A stretch of DNA of 64,000 nt from Rhodophyticola sp017644125 (lineage in GTDB: Bacteria; Pseudomonadota; Alphaproteobacteria; Rhodobacterales; Rhodobacteraceae), in assembly GCF_042140125.1 (NCBI RefSeq), contig NZ_CP159473.1. One strand, written 5' to 3'. A program made the translations under genes and the position numbers. The notes beneath the pieces are model-generated. The model was not told the origin of the DNA, made no database searches, and worked only from the letters and a program-made list of their open reading frames with translations. Numbering within the stretch: position 1 is the first letter of the stretch; the number at the start of each line of letters is the position of its first letter. Shown one piece after another: positions 34,162 to 42,401 of the stretch.

Positions 34162-34433
34162 TGATCCCCACCTTGAAGTCCACCTGCAGGCGGCAGGCGT
34201 TCCAGATTCACGACCACCTCCGGTCTTCCTGGAGCCGGGCGTGTGCCCACATCAAGCACATTACGGAGATCGCGGACCTGACCGAACTCCATGGCTTCGG
34301 TTGCGGCGAAGGCGGGCTGGACAAGACCGGCGGGCGGGGGCGTCTGCGCCGCAACCGCCCTGCCCGCGCCGACCCCGATGAGCAGCACGATGCCGAGACC
34401 ATGAATGATCTGCCACAAGGAAAGGGATTTCAT
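34158..34433 (-). CDS. Small secreted protein in suc operon
   Basis: A 91-residue protein with signal peptide (about 1-28, LGIVLLIGVGAGRAVA) and a short Pro-rich mature part lacking cysteines (PAFAATEAMEFGQVRDLRNV). It starts 12 bases after the sucC stop and overlaps the following lipoprotein gene by four bases, so all belong to one transcript. No family recognised. Confidence 0.7.
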   Translation of the reverse strand: MKSLSLWQIIHGLGIVLLIGVGAGRAVAAQTPPPAGLVQPAFAATEAMEFGQVRDLRNVLDVGTRPAPGRPEVVVNLERLPPAGGLQGGDQ

Positions 34434-34445
34434 CGCCCCGTCGCC

Positions 34446-35639
34446 CTAGCCCTTCACCGCCGCCACGATCTTTTCAGCGCCGTCCTTCAGGTCATCCGCC
34501 GCGATCACGTTCAGGCCGGAATTGCGGATGATCTCCTTGCCCTTTTCAACATTCGTGCCTTCCAGACGCACCACGAGCGGCACCTCAAGACCCACCTCCT
34601 GCACGGCGGCGATCACGCCTTCGGCAATGATGTCGCAGCGCATGATGCCACCGAAGATGTTGACCAGAATGCCTTTGACCTGCGGGTCGGAGGTGATGAT
34701 CTTGAAGGCCTCGGTCACCTTCTCCTTGGTCGCGCCGCCGCCCACGTCGAGGAAATTGGCCGGTTCCGAGCCGTAGAGCTTGATGATGTCCATCGTCGCC
34801 ATGGCAAGGCCCGCGCCGTTGACCATGCAGCCGATTTCCCCGTCGAGCGCGATGTAGTTCAGATCGTATTTCGAGGCGGCGAGTTCCTTCGGGTCCTCTT
34901 CCGTCTCATCGCGCAGCGCCGCGATATCGGCGTGGCGGTAAACGGCATTGCCATCGAAGCCGACCTTGGCATCCAGCACTTTCAGATCGCCGCTATCGGT
35001 CACGATCAGCGGGTTGATCTCCAGCATCTCCATGTCCTTCTCGGTGAAGGCCTGGTAAAGAAGCCCCATCAGGCGGACGCATTGCTTGACCTGCTGGCCT
35101 TCGAGACCGAGGGCGAAGGCAACCCGGCGGCCATGGAACCCCTGATACCCCGTCGCCGGGTCGACGCTGAAAGACAGGATCTTCTCGGGCGTCGCCGCCG
35201 CGACCTCCTCGATATCCATCCCACCCTCGGTGGAGCAGACGAACGAGATACGACTGGTCTGGCGATCCACGAGAAGGGCCAGATACATCTCCGTCTGGAT
35301 GCCCGAGCCATCTTCGATATAGATCCGGTTGACCTGCTTTCCCGCGGGGCCCGTCTGATGGGTCACCAGGGTACGGCCCAGCATCCGCTTGGCCTCGTCC
35401 GCGGCCTCTTCGACCGATTTGGCAAGGCGCACACCGCCCTTTTCACCGGCATCCGCTTCCTTGAAGCTGCCCTTGCCACGCCCGCCTGCGTGGATCTGCG
35501 CCTTCACGACCCAAAGCGGGCCGTCCAGCGCCCCAGCGGCGGTTTTTGCCTCTTCAGCCCGCATCACCACCCGGCCATCGCTGACCGGCGCGCCATAATC
35601 GCGAAGCAACGCCTTCGCCTGGTATTCATGAATATTCAC
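34446..35639 (-). CDS. sucC: Succinyl-CoA ligase beta subunit
   Basis: ATP-grasp subunit (397 aa) of succinyl-CoA synthetase. It starts with the near-universal MNIHEYQAK; the ATP-grasp region includes HAGGRGKGSFKEA near residue 53, and the C-terminal domain has the NPLIVT and GGIMRCD blocks that bind succinate and contact SucD. First gene of the suc operon. Two TGTGATCACA palindromes lie 110-140 bases upstream of the ATG, the same arrangement as at sdhC, and a TTGACG that could be a -35 box lies between. No canonical ribosome binding site is close to the ATG. Confidence 0.97.
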   Translation of the reverse strand: MNIHEYQAKALLRDYGAPVSDGRVVMRAEEAKTAAGALDGPLWVVKAQIHAGGRGKGSFKEADAGEKGGVRLAKSVEEAADEAKRMLGRTLVTHQTGPAGKQVNRIYIEDGSGIQTEMYLALLVDRQTSRISFVCSTEGGMDIEEVAAATPEKILSFSVDPATGYQGFHGRRVAFALGLEGQQVKQCVRLMGLLYQAFTEKDMEMLEINPLIVTDSGDLKVLDAKVGFDGNAVYRHADIAALRDETEEDPKELAASKYDLNYIALDGEIGCMVNGAGLAMATMDIIKLYGSEPANFLDVGGGATKEKVTEAFKIITSDPQVKGILVNIFGGIMRCDIIAEGVIAAVQEVGLEVPLVVRLEGTNVEKGKEIIRNSGLNVIAADDLKDGAEKIVAAVKG

Positions 35640-35748
35640 GAAACTGTCCCATGATTGGTGTTATCTGCTTGGGACTAAGCACAAGAATTGCACACAATAA
35701 AACGTCAATCTGACGCAGTATGGGGAATTCTGCCTAAAAAGCGACATT

Positions 35749-35779
35749 TGTGATCACAGCCAGAAAAAGTGTGATCACA
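35749..35779. promoter_or_regulatory. Paired TGTGATCACA operator upstream of sucC
   Basis: Two perfect 10-bp palindromes TGTGATCACA, at 35749-35758 and 35770-35779, are exactly 21 bp apart (two helical turns, same DNA face). They lie between the glycosyltransferase stop and sucC. An identical arrangement occurs upstream of sdhC. No other non-coding copies were seen in the window. The cognate regulator is not known from this sequence. Confidence 0.75.
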
Positions 35780-35782
35780 AAA

Positions 35783-36850
35783 TCAGGCGCGGGGCCGGGA
35801 TCCGAACTCGGAAAGCGATTGCGAAAGGCCCGAACTTTCAAGGAGCGTGCGCTCCCGCTCCTGCAAAACAGCGTCAAAAGCCCCGACCGTCAGATCAAGG
35901 GCGAGGTTGCTGCGCCCGGTGGTCGGATCAAACGCGCGGCAATCGAGAAGGCCAAGCGCCTGAAGATCGCCCATCTGGCGCGGCGTAAGATATCTCAGCC
36001 TGTCGTGAAACGCCCTCAGCCCCGGCGCATGTCCCGCACAGGCCGCCGCGTCCGCAATCTGGCTCCGCCGGTGGCGGGTCACGATCCGGTCGAGAATTTC
36101 GGGGTCATAGCTTGCGTATCGCAAGAGCTTCAAAATCCAGTGGAGCGGCGTCAGACCGTCGAAATGCAGGATCCGGGCAGATGTGGAGCGCCGCAACCGC
36201 GCCCGGGCGCGTTCTCCCCCGCGGTCAAGAAACGCGGTATGGATCGACAGGGAAAACCCCTGGCCCACGGGCACCGCAACCTTGCCCGCGGCATGGCCCA
36301 AAAGCCCAAGCCGCCGATAGCCCCGATCCGCGCCGAACACCCGCCGCGCGACGGCGCGGTTTTCGCTCCTGGCATCACCGGGGGCTGTCAGCGCGGGCAT
36401 GAAACCGCCTTCGAAAAGGGTTTCCGGGGCCGATCCGGGCAGATAAATGCGCTCCCAAACCGGCAGTTGCAGCGCCATGGCGGTTCCGTTCAAGGCGGCC
36501 ATCTCTCCGGCAATCGGGCGCTCCTGAAGCAGAAACTCGTCCGCATCCAGATGGATGAGCCAATCGCATGCGGTTCGCGACAAGGCGTGGTTTGCATTCA
36601 GCGACTGCCGCCGCACCTGCGACGCGGGCCTTGCGCGCCGCTTGGCCTGTGTTCTCCAGTGATCCAGAGTGCACCTGACGACGCGGCAGCCCGGCATCGA
36701 TTTCAACAGGTAGAAGGCCGGGTCGTGCGGGTCGTCCAGATAGACGTGAATTTCCGATGCGCCGCTCGCCAGATGCCAGGCGACATTGGCCTGAACCAGC
36801 ACCGGCGGCTCCCGGACCGTCATCACGACACCCCAACTCACATCGCCCAT
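35783..36850 (-). CDS. Family 2 glycosyltransferase (GT2_4 type)
   Basis: A 355-residue cytoplasmic GT-A glycosyltransferase. It opens with WGVVMTVREPPVLVQANVAWHLASGA, split here as start plus first helix, then EIHVYLDDPHDP and the metal/nucleotide-sugar motif WLIHLDADEFLL at about 96-107. The remaining half is basic and helical. Such proteins in Rhodobacteraceae modify surface polysaccharide or unknown acceptors. It sits between mdh and sucC on the same strand; the terminator downstream of mdh lies far to its other side, so it has its own transcription unit ending at the suc operators. Confidence 0.85.
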   Translation of the reverse strand: MGDVSWGVVMTVREPPVLVQANVAWHLASGASEIHVYLDDPHDPAFYLLKSMPGCRVVRCTLDHWRTQAKRRARPASQVRRQSLNANHALSRTACDWLIHLDADEFLLQERPIAGEMAALNGTAMALQLPVWERIYLPGSAPETLFEGGFMPALTAPGDARSENRAVARRVFGADRGYRRLGLLGHAAGKVAVPVGQGFSLSIHTAFLDRGGERARARLRRSTSARILHFDGLTPLHWILKLLRYASYDPEILDRIVTRHRRSQIADAAACAGHAPGLRAFHDRLRYLTPRQMGDLQALGLLDCRAFDPTTGRSNLALDLTVGAFDAVLQERERTLLESSGLSQSLSEFGSRPRA

Positions 36851-36927
36851 TATCCGCCCAAATCCAAACTCTGCGCCCGTTCAGCTATCTACCGTCTACC
36901 TGTCTTGCGAGGATCTGTCGCCATCGG

Positions 36928-36962
36928 GAAAAAGAAAATGGCGGCCGGGCGGGCCGCCATTC
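36928..36962 (-). terminator. Terminator of mdh
   Basis: On the minus strand ATGGCGGCC pairs around a short loop with GGCCGCCAT, followed by TTTTCTTTTT. It separates mdh from the downstream glycosyltransferase and suc genes. Confidence 0.85.
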
Positions 36963-36984
36963 CAACTTGCAGATGCGTGACCGT

Positions 36985-37947
36985 TCACGCCAGGCTGTCG
37001 TCGATCCCCTTGCAGGCGTCGACAAGGCCTTTCACGGCCGCCACGGAATTGTCGAACATGGCCTGCTCTTCCTTGGAAAGCTTCACATCGACGATCCGTT
37101 CGATACCCCCTGCGCCGATCACGGTCGGCACGCCCACATACATGCCCTTCAGCCCGAACTGGCCATCGCAATAGGCGGCACAGGGCAGAACCCGCTTCTG
37201 GTCCTTCAGATAGGCTTCCGCCATTTCGATCGCCGATGTCGCGGGCGCATAGAAGGCGCTGCCGGTTTTCAGCAGGCCGACGATCTCGGCGCCGCCATCG
37301 CGCGTGCGCTGCACAATCGCCTCCAGCTTCTCCTGCGTGGTCCAGCCCATCGCCACCAGATCGGGCAAGGGAATACCCGCCACGGTGGAATAGCGCGTCA
37401 GCGGCACCATCGTGTCACCATGCCCGCCCAGAACGAAAGCGGTCACATCCTTCATGGAGACCTCGAACTCTTCGGCCAGGAAATGGCGGAACCGCGCGCT
37501 GTCCAGCACCCCGGCCATACCGCAGACCTTTTCATGCGGCAGACCCGAAAACTCGCGCAGCGCCCAGACCATCGCATCGAGCGGGTTGGTGATGCAGATC
37601 ACGAATGCATTCGGCGCGTGATCGCGGATGCCCTCGCCCACGGATTTCATGACTTTCAGGTTGATCCCCAGAAGGTCATCCCGGCTCATCCCCGGTTTGC
37701 GCGGCACGCCGGCGGTGACGATGCACACATCCGCACCCGCGATATCCGCATAGTCATTCGTGCCCTTCAGCTTGGCGTCGAACTTTTCCGACGGACCGGA
37801 TTCGGCGATATCCAGCGCCTTTCCCTGTGGAATGCCCTCGGCGATGTCGAACAGGATGACGTCCCCCAGTTCTTTCAGCGCTGCAAGATGGGCAAGGGTG
37901 CCCCCGATCTGTCCCGCGCCGATAAGCGCAATCTTGGGTCTGGCCAT
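36985..37947 (-). CDS. mdh: Malate dehydrogenase
   Basis: NAD-dependent malate dehydrogenase of 320 residues (lactate-dehydrogenase-like type common in alphaproteobacteria), interconverting malate and oxaloacetate. NAD motif GAGQIGG is at about 9-15; substrate arginines lie in GVPRKPGMSRDDLL (residues 80-93), and the catalytic His is in LGGHGDTMV near 175. ATG 37947 follows GGAG by ten bases; the frame extends 81 codons upstream without similarity. Followed by its own terminator, so mdh is a separate unit from sucCDAB-lpd. Confidence 0.96.
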   Translation of the reverse strand: MARPKIALIGAGQIGGTLAHLAALKELGDVILFDIAEGIPQGKALDIAESGPSEKFDAKLKGTNDYADIAGADVCIVTAGVPRKPGMSRDDLLGINLKVMKSVGEGIRDHAPNAFVICITNPLDAMVWALREFSGLPHEKVCGMAGVLDSARFRHFLAEEFEVSMKDVTAFVLGGHGDTMVPLTRYSTVAGIPLPDLVAMGWTTQEKLEAIVQRTRDGGAEIVGLLKTGSAFYAPATSAIEMAEAYLKDQKRVLPCAAYCDGQFGLKGMYVGVPTVIGAGGIERIVDVKLSKEEQAMFDNSVAAVKGLVDACKGIDDSLA

Positions 37948-38217
37948 GAGAGTGATCTCCAGGTACCTCGTTGATATTGGCGACGGGCCTATCCGCCCAC
38001 CCCGTTCGGCGCAAGCCTGCGCGCGCGCGGCGGAAAGACCCACGCGGCAGTGCAGCACCGCCAAGCCGCTCGAAACAAGAGAAAAATCAGCCACTCCACC
38101 TGAATTTCCGGCACGGTGCGCGCCGCGCGGATTCCGCCAAAGTGACCGTTCGGGCCGGCGATTTCCTGCTCTCCGGCCCGCTTTCCACACGCGATTCTGA
38201 CCGGCGGGCCGGCATGG

Positions 38218-38261
38218 AAAACGCCCGGGGCACGTCTCTGTTCAGAGCGGCTCCCCGGGCG
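38218..38261 (-). terminator. Terminator hairpin enclosing a stop codon
   Basis: Arms CCCCGGGCG and CGCCCGGGG (minus-strand view) flank a loop with an inner stem CTCT/AGAG; TTTT follows. The TGA of the secreted-protein gene at 38242-38244 lies inside the hairpin, so terminating ribosomes and terminator folding overlap. Confidence 0.7.
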
Positions 38262-38556
38262 CGGGCTGCACCAATGTCACGTAGGACGCGCCGGAGGCCA
38301 TCAGGCAGGTCATCCCGTCCGCGCTTGTCACGGTGATCGTCCATGTCCCGGTCTCGTCCGAGGCATAGACCTCGACGATACGGTTGCCCGGGCCCATCCC
38401 GATGGACCGCGCGGTTTCGCCGTACCGGCTGCTCAATGTCCCGATGATCGCATCGCGCTGACCGCAAATCGCCTGTCCGTTCGATTGCGCCCCGGCGGGA
38501 AACGTCAGAGAGGCGAGCGTCAGCGCGGCCCCGACAATCCTGTTCATTCTGGTCAT
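38242..38556 (-). CDS. Small secreted protein
   Basis: A 104-residue exported protein: signal peptide about 1-24 (ending AGA), mature part with two cysteines (AICGQRDAI and MTCLMASG) and a beta pattern (RIVEVYASDETGTWTITVTSADG). It resembles widespread small Rhodobacteraceae periplasmic proteins of unknown function. ATG 38556 or ATG 38547 are possible starts. Divergent from mcl2 and monocistronic, with a terminator overlapping its stop. Confidence 0.75.
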   Translation of the reverse strand: MTRMNRIVGAALTLASLTFPAGAQSNGQAICGQRDAIIGTLSSRYGETARSIGMGPGNRIVEVYASDETGTWTITVTSADGMTCLMASGASYVTLVQPAPGEPL

Positions 38557-38878
38557 GGTCCTGCCTTTCATCTGCCGAGGGGCCCGGAGAAAAGCAGTCC
38601 GCAAGAGGGTGAGCGTGCGACCGCCTGGCTCCCCCTTTTGCTGTCTGGTCATTTGCCCGAAGGCTCGGGCGCCATCTGCCCTGTATCGGAAAAGATGACA
38701 AAAATTCCGTTAACTCCCGGGAAAAACCGCCATCCGACCGTGACAGGATCCCGCAGCTGAGCCGGAATTATAGCGGGTTCCGGCGCAACATAGTTTCGCC
38801 ATGCTGCGGCATAACGGAACTTGCGTTCGCGCGGCAGGCATGATTCTTGCCAGTCCGACACGGATCGAAAGGCTTCCC
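38557..38878. other. Divergent promoter region of mcl2 and the secreted-protein gene
   Basis: 322 bases without a gene. The middle (about 38690-38790) is relatively AT-rich. I saw no convincing operator repeats or RNA structure, and no frame resembling a protein. Confidence 0.5.
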
Positions 38879-39754
38879 ATGGATCATCGCGCGCGCCCCT
38901 ACCGCTCGGTTCTTTACATCCCCGGCTCCAAGCCGCGCGCGTTGGACAAGGCCCGTTCCCTGCCTGTCGACGCCATCATCTTCGACCTTGAGGATGCGGT
39001 CGCCATCGACGAGAAAGCCGCCGCGCGAACGCTCTTGGCCGAGACACTGGCCGCCGCAGGATATGATCCGCGGGCGCAGATCGTCCGGATCAACGGGTTC
39101 GATACCGATTGGGGCGCGCAGGATCTCGACACGATCGCCGCGATCTCGCCGCAGGCGATCCTGCTTCCCAAAGTCAACTCTGCCGCCGATATCGAGGCTC
39201 TTGTCACCCGGCTGGACGCCCGGGCGGAAACGGCGCAAACCACGATCTGGGCGATGATGGAAACGCCCCTCGGCATCCTGAACGCCGCCCAGATCGCCGC
39301 TGCGCCGCGTATGGCGGGCTTCGTGATGGGCACAAACGATCTGGCCAAGGATCTGGGCACCCGGCAGCATGCGGACCGCGAACCGCTTCTGACCGCGCTT
39401 CAGCTCTGCCTGCTGGCCGCCCGCGCCCATCGCCTCGTATGTGTCGACGGGGTCTATAACGCCTTCAAGGACGACGAGGGGCTCGGCCGCGAGTGCAGGC
39501 AAGGCCGCGACATGGGATTTGACGGCAAAACCCTGATCCACCCCGCGCAGGTGGCCATCGCGAATGCGGCTTTCGCCCCGTCGGCGGAGGAGATCGACCT
39601 CGCGCGCCGCCAGATCGAAGCCTTCGATGCGGCCACGGCCGCCGGGCAGGGCGTGGCCGTCGTGGATGGCCGTATCGTGGAGAACTTGCATGTGGAGAGC
39701 GCTAGGGCCACCTTGGCCAAGGCGGCAGCCATCAGCAAGTTGGAGCAAGCATAA
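38879..39754 (+). CDS. mcl2: (3S)-malyl-CoA thioesterase (Mcl2)
   Basis: CitE/malyl-CoA lyase superfamily enzyme of 291 residues. The landmarks are RSVLYIPGSKPRALDKA at about 10-26, FDLEDAV with the metal-binding acid near 41-47, METPLGI near 132, and GKTLIHPAQV near 228. By size and by its position beside mdh and mch it corresponds to Rhodobacter sphaeroides Mcl2, which hydrolyses (3S)-malyl-CoA to malate and CoA, rather than to Mcl1, the lyase (about 318 aa). ATG 38879 has GAAAGG eight bases upstream. First gene of mcl2-nnrU-like-DUF1737-mch; its stop overlaps the next start (TAATG). Confidence 0.88.
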   Translation: MDHRARPYRSVLYIPGSKPRALDKARSLPVDAIIFDLEDAVAIDEKAAARTLLAETLAAAGYDPRAQIVRINGFDTDWGAQDLDTIAAISPQAILLPKVNSAADIEALVTRLDARAETAQTTIWAMMETPLGILNAAQIAAAPRMAGFVMGTNDLAKDLGTRQHADREPLLTALQLCLLAARAHRLVCVDGVYNAFKDDEGLGRECRQGRDMGFDGKTLIHPAQVAIANAAFAPSAEEIDLARRQIEAFDAATAAGQGVAVVDGRIVENLHVESARATLAKAAAISKLEQA

Positions 39755-40308
39755 TGGGTTACATCCTCCTCATCCTCGGCCTCGCGCTGTTCATGGGATC
39801 ACATTGGTTCAAGCGGCTGATGCCCGCCCGGCGTGCGGCCATGGGCGATCCCGGCAAAGGTCTGGTCGCGCTTGGCATCCTTGCCGGCATCGTCCTGATG
39901 GTGATCGGCTACCGCAGCGCGGCCTATGTGAATGTCTGGTTCCCCCCGTTCTTCCTGATCCATGTGGCGAACCTGCTGATGGTCATCGCGTTCTGGCTCT
40001 TCGCGCTGAGCGTTATCCAGGGAACGATCTCGGCGCGCATTCGCCACAAGCAACTGACAGCGACCAAGAGCTGGGCCATCTCGCATTTGCTGGTGAATGG
40101 CGATCTGGCCTCGATCCTGTTGTTCGGCGGTCTGCTGGGCTGGGCCGTGGGCAGCGTGATCATGATCAACAAGGCCGAACCCACATGGGAACGCCCGGCC
40201 AATGCATCGCTCAAAAACGACGGGCTGGCCTTCGTCGCGGGGCTGGTGGCCTTTGTTGTCGTGGCGTTCATCCACAGCTGGCTTGGCTACTACCCGTTCC
40301 CGGCCTGA
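39754..40308 (+). CDS. NnrU-family membrane protein
   Basis: A 184-residue inner-membrane protein with about five hydrophobic segments and the NnrU features LGLALFMGSHWFKRL near the N-terminus and the histidines of FIHSWLGYYPFP at the end. NnrU-type proteins are related to the isoprenoid/heme-linked NnrU of denitrifiers; the role of this paralogue is unknown. It is coupled to mcl2 upstream (TAATG overlap) and to the DUF1737 gene downstream (TGATG overlap). Confidence 0.85.
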   Translation: MGYILLILGLALFMGSHWFKRLMPARRAAMGDPGKGLVALGILAGIVLMVIGYRSAAYVNVWFPPFFLIHVANLLMVIAFWLFALSVIQGTISARIRHKQLTATKSWAISHLLVNGDLASILLFGGLLGWAVGSVIMINKAEPTWERPANASLKNDGLAFVAGLVAFVVVAFIHSWLGYYPFPA

Positions 40309-40511
40309 TGCAGATCTATCGCTTCCTCTCCGAAGACGACACGTCGGCCTTCTGCCACAAGGTGAGCGAGGCGCTGAACGCAGGCTGGGTTCTGTATGGC
40401 CCGCCGACATATGCGTTCGATGCAGCCCGCGGCGTCATGCGCTGCGGGCAGGCCGTAACCAAGGAGGTCGACGGCACCTACACCTCCGCCCTGAAACTCG
40501 GAGATCTCTGA
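40308..40511 (+). CDS. DUF1737 domain protein
   Basis: A 67-residue protein that is essentially one DUF1737 domain: MQIYRFLSEDDTSAFCHKV, then LNAGWVLYGPPTYAFDA and GVMRCGQAVTKEV. Function unknown. The start overlaps the nnrU-like stop, and the mch ATG follows its TGA immediately, placing it firmly in the mcl2-mch operon. Confidence 0.85.
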   Translation: MQIYRFLSEDDTSAFCHKVSEALNAGWVLYGPPTYAFDAARGVMRCGQAVTKEVDGTYTSALKLGDL

Positions 40512-41543
40512 ATGCCCAAAACCGGTTCCGGCAATTTCTTCGAGGATTACAGTCTTGGGCAGGTCATAGACCACGCCACGCCGCGCACGCTTCAGGGAGC
40601 CGAAAGGGCGCTCTATCACGCCCTTTATCCGGCGCGGCACGCGCTTCATTCATCCGACGAGTTTGCCCGCGCCTCGGGTCTTCATGCCAGCCCCCTGGAC
40701 GATCTGATCACGTTTCACACGGTCTTTGGCAAAAGCGTGCCCGACATCTCCCTGAACGCGATTGCGAACCTGGGATATGCGGAGGGGCGGTTTCACGTGC
40801 CGGTCTGGCCTGGCGATACGCTGCGCGGCAGATCGCAGATCATCGGCCTGAAACAGAACTCAAACGGCAAATCCGGTGTCGTCTACGTGCGGACCGAAGG
40901 TGTGAACCAGCACGGAACGATCGTGTTGGACTACATCCGTTGGGTGATGGTGCGCAAACGCGATCCCGACGCGCCCGCGCCCGAAACCCATCTGCCCGAA
41001 CCGAGCCCGGTTGTCCCGCCCGACACGTTGTTCATCCCCGAAGGGCTGGATTTTTCCCATTATGATTTCGATCTTGCCGGAGAGCCGCATCGCTGGTCGG
41101 ATTATCAGATCGGCGAGGTGATCGATCATGTGGACGGTGTCACGCTCAGCGAGGCCGAACACATGATGGCCACCCGGCTCTGGCAGAACACGGCCAAGGT
41201 GCATTTCGATGCGACTGCGCGGGAGGATGGCAAGCGCCTGATCTATGGCGGCCACATCATCAGCCTTGCCCGCGCGCTCAGCTTCAACGGGCTGGCCAAT
41301 GCGCAGATGATCGCCGGCATCAATGCCGGGGCCCATGCCAACCCGGCCTTTGCGGGCGATACGGTCAGGGCATGGTCCGAAGTTCTGGACAAGGCCGAAA
41401 CCTCCGCTCCCGGCGTCGGCGCGCTTCGCCTGCGGCTGGTCGCAACGAAGGTTGGCGCCGCCGGCACATTGAAGGGAGAGGATGGCAGGTATCTGCCCGA
41501 CATCCTGCTGGATCTGGATTACTGGGCCCTGGTCCCGGAATAG
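40512..41543 (+). CDS. mch: Mesaconyl-CoA hydratase (beta-methylmalyl-CoA dehydratase)
   Basis: A 343-residue double hot-dog (MaoC-like) hydratase that interconverts mesaconyl-C1-CoA and beta-methylmalyl-CoA in the ethylmalonyl-CoA pathway. Two repeats are visible: the first opens FEDYSLGQVIDHATPRTL, the second SDYQIGEVIDHVDGVTLSEAEHMM, and hydratase-type histidines lie in YGGHIISLARALSFNG. Length equals that of the characterised Rhodobacter enzyme. Last gene of the mcl2 operon; a GGTCCC/GGGACC inverted repeat spans its stop. Confidence 0.93.
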   Translation: MPKTGSGNFFEDYSLGQVIDHATPRTLQGAERALYHALYPARHALHSSDEFARASGLHASPLDDLITFHTVFGKSVPDISLNAIANLGYAEGRFHVPVWPGDTLRGRSQIIGLKQNSNGKSGVVYVRTEGVNQHGTIVLDYIRWVMVRKRDPDAPAPETHLPEPSPVVPPDTLFIPEGLDFSHYDFDLAGEPHRWSDYQIGEVIDHVDGVTLSEAEHMMATRLWQNTAKVHFDATAREDGKRLIYGGHIISLARALSFNGLANAQMIAGINAGAHANPAFAGDTVRAWSEVLDKAETSAPGVGALRLRLVATKVGAAGTLKGEDGRYLPDILLDLDYWALVPE

Positions 41544-41555
41544 GGACCGGGACGC

Positions 41556-42128
41556 TCAGTGGAGCGTGTACCCCATCCCCTTCTGCGTCACCGGATCAAG
41601 CGCCGACACATGGGTCAGGCCGGATTCGTCGGCGATATACTCCTGTAGCGGAAGCGCCTTGTCGAAATCACCCGACAGCAAGCTGACCGGAATGGGCAGA
41701 TAGGTCTGGTCATGCGCCAGCCCCTTCTGTTCGCAGAAGGCGTAGATATGGTGCAAGAGGACCTTGGGCGAATGATGCAAGCGGCTGTGATCCCAGCCGA
41801 TGCGATTGCGCTGATATCCGTCAGTCTGCGACCGCATGCAGACCACCCGCGCAATCTCGAAGATACGCGCGTCGGCATAGCGCTTCTTTTCGGTCGGCAC
41901 GATGATGTATTCCCAGGCCTGAAGCCGGACGAGGGCCGCGGCTGCGGTGGCCATGTCGCATTCGGGCTGCTGAACGATCCAGAGCGCCGAGTCCAGTCCG
42001 AGCCCGGTGGTCAGATTCAGGCCGACCACGATCTCGTGCCACAGATTCGGATCCGGGCATTCCACCATCCAGGCCAGCAACTGGGCCCGATCCCTGTCGA
42101 CTGTAAAAGCCAGTTTATGTCGCACCAT
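41556..42128 (-). CDS. Hypothetical protein, DUF4274-like
   Basis: A soluble 190-residue protein. The N-terminal half (RAQLLAWMVECPDPNLWHEI, LGLDSALWIVQQPECDMATAAAAL) resembles DUF4274, a domain of unknown function with the same W-I-x-x-Q-P-x-C-D-x-A-T pattern. The C-terminal half (HHIYAFCEQKGL, LPIPVSLLSG) is unassigned. Monocistronic, divergent from sdhC; the sdh operators lie between the two genes and could control it too. Confidence 0.65.
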   Translation of the reverse strand: MVRHKLAFTVDRDRAQLLAWMVECPDPNLWHEIVVGLNLTTGLGLDSALWIVQQPECDMATAAAALVRLQAWEYIIVPTEKKRYADARIFEIARVVCMRSQTDGYQRNRIGWDHSRLHHSPKVLLHHIYAFCEQKGLAHDQTYLPIPVSLLSGDFDKALPLQEYIADESGLTHVSALDPVTQKGMGYTLH

Positions 42129-42237
42129 CTATTCCTCACAACCTGTCACACTAAATCATCGACGTGGCTAGGTCCCCAATAAGGCAGTTCTGAGGCAAAA
42201 ACGAGAGTGCCTTTGGACACTTTTGGGAGATATCTTT

Positions 42238-42268
42238 TGTGATCACGGCCCACGATACTGTGATCACA
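42238..42268. promoter_or_regulatory. Paired TGTGATCAC(A/G) operator upstream of sdhC
   Basis: TGTGATCACG at 42238-42247 and TGTGATCACA at 42259-42268, again 21 bp apart, lie 134 bases upstream of the sdhC ATG. Both the sequence and the spacing match the pair upstream of sucC. Confidence 0.75.
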
Positions 42269-42401
42269 AGAAGGGGCGCTGCGGCGTTAGGACCCAGAAT
42301 TGGGCGCATTTTCAACGTCGCACCACGTGACAGCGGCAAAAAACCCGCTATGCATTGTCGTGACGAAAACAGTCCAAGCTCAACCTGAAAGGGTGTCCGC
42401 C

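Noticed and set aside
36985..38190. mdh with an 81-residue N-terminal extension
   Set aside because: The extension has no similarity to malate dehydrogenase, and a normal start with ribosome binding site exists at 37947.
41530..41549. GGTCCC/GGGACC inverted repeat across the mch stop as a terminator
   Set aside because: Short stem and no T-run on either strand.
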